From Burkholderiales bacterium (GTDB lineage: Bacteria > Pseudomonadota > Gammaproteobacteria > Burkholderiales > Casimicrobiaceae), in the NCBI GenBank assembly GCA_020853025.1, contig JADYZP010000063.1:97335-161334 (forward strand): a stretch of 64,000 nucleotides of DNA, in the 5' to 3' direction. This document shows positions 60,031-64,000 of this stretch, in pieces. How positions within the stretch are numbered: the first letter of the stretch is position 1; the number at the start of each line of letters is the position of its first letter. The notes under the pieces were generated by a model that saw nothing but the letters and a program-made list of their open reading frames with translations, was not told where the DNA came from and ran no database searches. A program made the translations under genes and the position numbers.

Positions 60031-61313
60031 CACCGACCACCATCACTCGCGTGCACGCCCGCAGGGTTTGGGATTCGCGCGGCCGCCCGACGGTCGAAGC
60101 GGAAATCCGGCTGGCAAGCGGAGTCGTCGGTCGCGGCATCGCACCGGCCGGCGCGTCGCGCGGTTCGCGCGAGGCGATCGACCTGCGTGACGGCGGCACG
60201 CGGCACGGCGGCTTCGACGTCGCACAGGCGGTCGCCAACGTTCGCGGCCCCATCGCCCGGGCGATCTACGGCATGGACGCGCTCGACCAGACCGATATCG
60301 ACGCGAAAATGATCGAGCTGGACGCCACACCGAACATGGCGACGCTCGGCGGCAACGCCACCGTCGCCGTGTCGCTGGCGGTCGCGCAGGCGGCGGCACT
60401 CGCGCACGACATGCCGCTGTGGCAATACGTGGCCGGCGATGAGCCGGTCAGCCTGCCGCTGCCGGAGGTCCAGATCTTCGGCGGCGGCGCGCACGCGGGG
60501 CGGCGCATCGACATCCAGGACCTGATGGTGATGCCCGTCGGGGCGTGGAGCTTCGACGACGCGCTGACCATGGTCGCCGAGATCTACCGCGCCGCCGGAA
60601 CGCTGATGCAGGAACAGGGCAAGCTCGCCGGCGTCGCCGATGAAGGCGGCTGGTGGCCCGCGTTCGCGTCGAACGAGGAGGCGCTGCAGATGACGGTGCG
60701 CGCGATCGAGCGCGCCGGCTGTCACCCGGGCGGCGACGCCGCAATTTCGCTCGACATCGCAGCCTCCGAGTTCGGCCGCGACGGCCGCTACACGCTGGCG
60801 CTGGACCAGCGCGAACTCGACAGCGACGGCTTGTCCGAGCTCTTGCTCGACTGGATCGAGCATTATCCGATCGTGTCGATCGAGGACCCGTTCGCCGAAG
60901 ACGACCGCGACGCCTGGATCGCCTTCACCCGCGCTGCACGCCATCGCGTGCAGATCATCGGCGACGACTACCTGACGACCAGCGCGCAGCGCGTCACCGA
61001 AGCTGCCGCCGACGCCGCCTGCAACGCGGTGCTGATCAAGATCAACCAGGCCGGTACGCTGACCGAGGCGCGTGCCGCGCTCGACGCAGGCAAGGCGGCC
61101 GGCTTCGGCACCATCGTGTCGGCGCGCTCCGGCGAATCCGAGGACACCGCCATCGCGCACCTGGCGGTAGGCTGGAATGCCGGACAGCTCAAGGTCGGCT
61201 CCTTTGCGCGCAGCGAACGGATGGCCAAGTGGAACGAGGTGCTGCGCATCGAGGACGCCATGGGCAGCGACGCGCGTTTCACGGGTGCGGCGGTGCTGCC
61301 GCCGCGCAAATGA
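60027..61313 (+). CDS. atypical enolase paralogue
   Basis: A 428-residue enolase-superfamily protein. Retained: Ser44, His156 in GGGAHAG, Glu206 (ADEGG), metal ligands Asp243, Glu286 and Asp313, and catalytic Lys338 (LIKIN). Altered: AGASRG (41-46) replaces SGASTG of the mobile loop; Asp165 (DIQDL) replaces the usual Glu; and Ala366 (VSARSGE) replaces His of the VSHRSGE motif. These changes argue against ordinary 2-phosphoglycerate dehydratase activity. It is translationally coupled to the APH-fold kinase and has no pyrG or kdsA neighbours, as housekeeping eno usually does. Confidence 0.85.
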   Translation: MTPTTITRVHARRVWDSRGRPTVEAEIRLASGVVGRGIAPAGASRGSREAIDLRDGGTRHGGFDVAQAVANVRGPIARAIYGMDALDQTDIDAKMIELDATPNMATLGGNATVAVSLAVAQAAALAHDMPLWQYVAGDEPVSLPLPEVQIFGGGAHAGRRIDIQDLMVMPVGAWSFDDALTMVAEIYRAAGTLMQEQGKLAGVADEGGWWPAFASNEEALQMTVRAIERAGCHPGGDAAISLDIAASEFGRDGRYTLALDQRELDSDGLSELLLDWIEHYPIVSIEDPFAEDDRDAWIAFTRAARHRVQIIGDDYLTTSAQRVTEAAADAACNAVLIKINQAGTLTEARAALDAGKAAGFGTIVSARSGESEDTAIAHLAVGWNAGQLKVGSFARSERMAKWNEVLRIEDAMGSDARFTGAAVLPPRK

Positions 61314-61329
61314 TCGCGGCGGCCGATGC

Positions 61330-61385
61330 GGTAGGCCCGGCTTCAGCCTGGCGCGGCAAAGCGTCGGGCTGAAGCCTGACCCACA
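61330..61385. repeat. palindromic repeat between convergent enolase and HAD genes
   Basis: ggcttcagcc at 61339-61348 pairs with ggctgaagcc at 61367-61376 (18-nt loop), a 10-bp stem. The left unit matches the repeat at 33243 at most positions. Its position between two convergent stops (61313 and 61399) would suit a bidirectional terminator, but I see no T-run. Confidence 0.55.
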
Positions 61386-61398
61386 GACGATTTGCCCG

Positions 61399-62226
61399 CT
61401 ACCTGCCAGCGTGCAGCAGGAAATCCGCGAGTTCGACGAAGCCCGCACCCGCCTCGGCCTGCGTCACGTACGCAGGCAGCGTCGCGATGCGGTCGGCGAA
61501 GCCGAGGATGTTGGCCACGCCGACCGAGTTGGGAAAGAACGCGAACATCGGGGCATCGTTCGGAGAATCTCCGGCGAACACGAAATGCGTGCGCTCGGCA
61601 TCGAGATCGATGCCGAAGACTTCGGCGAGCAGCCTGCGCGTCATCGACAGCTTGTCGTAGCGCCCGAACCAGCCGTTGACGTGGATCGAGCTCACCTTCG
61701 CCGTCATGCCTTCGGCTTCCATCAGCGCGACGATGCGGTCGACGGCAGCGCGCGGCAGCGGCGCCACGTCCTCGCAGAAGTCGATCGCGAGGTCGGACTC
61801 GCGGTAGTGCTGGTCCGAGGCCAGCGCAGATCCCGGCACCGCGGCGAGGATTCTGGCTCCGATGTCGGCGAGCCGGGCACGGTCGCGCAGGCGCGTCGCA
61901 TCGTCGGCGACGAAGCGGCGCACGAGCCGCCCGCGCGTAGCGTCGTGGTGCATGTAGAAGGCGCCGTTCTCGCCGACCACCGCGTCGACCGGCCACATGC
62001 GCGCGATATGGTCGCACCAGCCGGCGGGCCGGCCGGTGATCGGGATCACCAACAGCCGGGCCGAGTGCAATCGCGCCAGCGCCGAATATGCGGCGGGCGA
62101 CAGCCTGCCGTGCGTGGTGATCGTGTCGTCGATGTCGGCCAGCACGCCGCGGATCGCCGCGCGCGTGGTCTGCGGCATCGCCCCCAGCGGCTGCATCAGG
62201 GACGCGGAGTCGGGGGAGGCTGCCAT
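61399..62226 (-). CDS. HAD-IIB family phosphatase, mannosyl-3-phosphoglycerate phosphatase-like
   Basis: A 275-residue HAD hydrolase. Motif I is DIDDT (Asp31, Asp33), motif II ITGRP, motif III Lys in KLSMTRR, motif IV GDSPNDAPMF, with the IIB cap between. The family includes sucrose- and glucosyl/mannosyl-phosphoglycerate phosphatases, but no dedicated synthase lies nearby. Start: ATG 62226; Met codons at residues 11 and 17 are in-frame alternatives. 19 nt after glpD on the same strand, so they may be co-transcribed. Confidence 0.82.
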   Translation of the reverse strand: MAASPDSASLMQPLGAMPQTTRAAIRGVLADIDDTITTHGRLSPAAYSALARLHSARLLVIPITGRPAGWCDHIARMWPVDAVVGENGAFYMHHDATRGRLVRRFVADDATRLRDRARLADIGARILAAVPGSALASDQHYRESDLAIDFCEDVAPLPRAAVDRIVALMEAEGMTAKVSSIHVNGWFGRYDKLSMTRRLLAEVFGIDLDAERTHFVFAGDSPNDAPMFAFFPNSVGVANILGFADRIATLPAYVTQAEAGAGFVELADFLLHAGR

Positions 62227-62245
62227 TGCTTCAGGCAGATGCGCT

Positions 62246-63757
62246 TCATGTCCGGCGCGCCATATAGTCGGCGACTTCGGCTTGCTGCGCCTCGCTCATC
62301 GGCAGGCCGCACTTGGTGCGCCGCCACAGCACGTCGGCGGCGCTCACCGCCCATTCTTCGGCGATCAGATAGTCGATTTCGTGCGCGGTGAGCTGCGCAC
62401 CGAAATCCTGCCCGAGGTCCGCCACCGTCCGCGCGTCGCCGAGCACGCGAAGCGCACGCGTGCCGTGGCGCTGCGCCAGCGCGCGCAGGAGCGGCGCTGG
62501 CAGTCCAGGATAACGGCGGCAAAGTTCCGCAAACCACGCGTTGCGATCGCCGCCGGGCAGGTCGCCTCCGGGGAGTGCGGCATGCATTGTCCATGCCGGC
62601 TTCATGCCGGGGAAGAACGGCGCGAGTTCGGCCAGCGCGTGTTCGGCCAGCTTGCGATAGGTGGTGATCTTGCCGCCGAAGAGCGACAGCAACGGCGCGC
62701 GCCCGGGTCCGGGTGCGCCGGGCAGCGCTTCGAGCTTGAGCACGTAGTCGCGCGTGATCGCCGACGGGTCGGTCGCTCCGTCGTCGTAGAGCGGGCGCAC
62801 GCCGGAGTAGGTCCAAACGACGTCCGACCTCGTCAACGGCCGGGCGAGATAGGCATTGGCCAGCTTCAACAGGTAGCTGATCTCGTCCTCGTCGATGTGC
62901 GGATGATCGAACGCTGAGACCGGAACATCGGTGGTGCCGATCAGCGAATAGCGCTCCTGGTAGGGAATCACGAAGACGATGCGGTTATCGGCGTTCTGCA
63001 GGATGTACGCGTGCGCCTCGTCGTGCACACGCGGGACCACGATATGACTGCCCTTCACGTGGCGCACCTGGCCCTCGTTGCGCTGCTCCGGGCGCAGGCT
63101 GTCCAGCACTTCCTTGACCCACGGTCCGGTCGCATTGACGATCGCGCGCGCGGCGACTTCGGTCGTGGCACCGTCGGCCGAGCGCAGCGTCACCTGCCAC
63201 AGACCCTCGTCGCGCCGCGCCCCGGTGACGCGCGTGCGCACGCGAACTTGCGCGCCATGCGCCTGTGCGTCGAGCGCGTTGACGACGACGAGTCGCGCAT
63301 CGTCGACGCGCGCGTCGGCGTAGACAAAGCCCTTGCGAAAGCGCGGACTCAGCCCCGCCGCCCAGCGGCTGTCGGCGAGGCCGACGCCAAACGATCCCGG
63401 CAGCGTTTTGCGGCGACCGATGTGATCGTAGAGGAAGAGTCCGATGCGGATCATCCACGCGGGACGCAGGTGCGGCTCGTGCGGAAGAACGAAGGCCAGC
63501 GGTTCGACCAGATGCGGCGCGTTGGCGAGCAGCACCTCGCGTTCGGCCAGCGATTCGGCGACCAGCCGGAATTCGTAGTACTCGAGGTAGCGCAAGCCGC
63601 CGTGGATCAGCTTGGTGCTCCACTGCGAAGTCGCGGCCGCGAGATCGTCGGCCTCGGCCAGCAGTACCGACAGGCCGCGCCCGGCCGCATCACGCGCGAT
63701 ACCCGCGCCATTGATGCCGCCACCGATGACCAGAAGATCGTAAGGACTGGAGTTCAT
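62246..63757 (-). CDS. glpD: aerobic glycerol-3-phosphate dehydrogenase
   Basis: A 503-residue flavoprotein oxidising sn-glycerol 3-phosphate to dihydroxyacetone phosphate at the inner membrane, feeding quinone. The N-terminal FAD-binding dinucleotide fold is GGGINGAGIARDAAGRG (about 10-26), followed by LAAATSQWSTKLIHGGLRYLE, and a C-terminal GKITTYRKLAEHAL domain. Start ATG at 63757 gives MNSSPYDLLVIGGG; an ATG at 63775 is possible. Upstream DNA ends in an IS start at about 63929. Confidence 0.95.
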   Translation of the reverse strand: MNSSPYDLLVIGGGINGAGIARDAAGRGLSVLLAEADDLAAATSQWSTKLIHGGLRYLEYYEFRLVAESLAEREVLLANAPHLVEPLAFVLPHEPHLRPAWMIRIGLFLYDHIGRRKTLPGSFGVGLADSRWAAGLSPRFRKGFVYADARVDDARLVVVNALDAQAHGAQVRVRTRVTGARRDEGLWQVTLRSADGATTEVAARAIVNATGPWVKEVLDSLRPEQRNEGQVRHVKGSHIVVPRVHDEAHAYILQNADNRIVFVIPYQERYSLIGTTDVPVSAFDHPHIDEDEISYLLKLANAYLARPLTRSDVVWTYSGVRPLYDDGATDPSAITRDYVLKLEALPGAPGPGRAPLLSLFGGKITTYRKLAEHALAELAPFFPGMKPAWTMHAALPGGDLPGGDRNAWFAELCRRYPGLPAPLLRALAQRHGTRALRVLGDARTVADLGQDFGAQLTAHEIDYLIAEEWAVSAADVLWRRTKCGLPMSEAQQAEVADYMARRT

Positions 63758-63928
63758 GAGCGATTCGGCGTGCATTCTACCGGCAGGAGAACGCCTCACG
63801 CGCCTTCGGGGGATCGAACGCGTTGCAATGTGGGTAAGGCTGAAAGCCAGACCGACAGCGGATATGGATCCTAAGGCGTCGCGTGAAAATAACTTGACCA
63901 TTTACGATTGTTGACTTTTAATGAGGAT

Positions 63929-64000
63929 ATGCAGGATGCGTCCGCGCTTCGCCAGATCAAATCGCGCTATCGAGCGCTTGCGCCGTTGATGGATGAGCGC
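63929..64000 (+). mobile_element. left end of an insertion sequence, ISAzo13-like transposase start (partial)
   Basis: The last 72 nt open a reading frame MQDASALRQIKSRYRALAPL and onward, whose KSRYRALAPLMDER pattern resembles ISAzo13-family transposases (IKxKYxALAPxLxER). The AT-rich stretch from about 63875 (gaaaataacttgaccatttacgattg) would be its terminal region. The element runs out of the window, so ends and inverted repeats cannot be verified. Confidence 0.6.

Overview
The window is a very GC-rich, gene-dense chromosomal segment that looks betaproteobacterial, probably Burkholderiales-like. I infer this from GatCAB-dependent tRNA amidation, the pyrE/exoA and metX-metW neighbourhoods, a regulatory PTS (EIIA-Man, HPr, EI) downstream of gshB, and the codon bias. 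The genus cannot be named from sequence alone. I see no rRNA, tRNA or CRISPR array.

Layout. 1-3025 (+): end of gatC, then gatA and gatB. 3067-7427 (-): a small lipoprotein, a DUF456 membrane protein, ettA, a DUF4124 protein and pyrE. 7583-10336 (+): exoA and a second ABC-F ATPase. 10403-14505 (-): a methyltransferase, an AmpG-like MFS carrier, a fused metX-metW gene and a 36-codon ORF coupled to it. 14889-17048 (+): a large secreted modular protein with a cytochrome-like head, four Ig-like repeats and a polyproline hinge. 17083-29873 (-): gshB, yejABEF, EIIA-Man, two HPr genes, EI, then a TlpA / DUF4266 lipoprotein / DUF3570 outer-membrane protein / ApbE cluster. 30020-30601 (+): a methyltransferase. 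30622-33226 (-): modABC. 33380-36288 (-): a DUF2868 membrane protein and a DUF3482 GTPase. 36368-49473 (-): a tricorn-like protease; a compact set consisting of an orphan protein, a zinc-ribbon Ser/Thr kinase, a radical SAM protein, a ClpB-type AAA+ ATPase and a coiled-coil protein; then phosphoketolase. 49663-53426: a small protein diverging from a B12-dependent ribonucleotide reductase and a DUF1810 gene. 53430-54420: remnants, including a frameshifted IS transposase end. 54430-57717 (-): glmS and glmU. 57890-61313 (+): an orphan ParA, an APH-fold kinase and an atypical enolase. 61399-63757 (-): a HAD phosphatase and glpD. At the right edge an insertion sequence begins.

Three places look most like undescribed biology. 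(1) The kinase / radical SAM / AAA+ / coiled-coil / orphan cluster at 39.6-46.8 kb has start-stop overlaps and no named homologous system that I can recall. (2) In the TlpA-DUF4266-DUF3570-ApbE cluster at 17-20 kb, the DUF3570 protein carries two SGAS motifs resembling ApbE flavinylation sites, so an outer-membrane flavoprotein can be proposed. (3) An enolase paralogue has replaced several canonical active-site residues and is translationally coupled to an APH-type kinase.

Many long open frames opposite or across these genes are high-GC artefacts and are left out. Start sites were chosen from homology, Shine-Dalgarno spacing and neighbour overlap.
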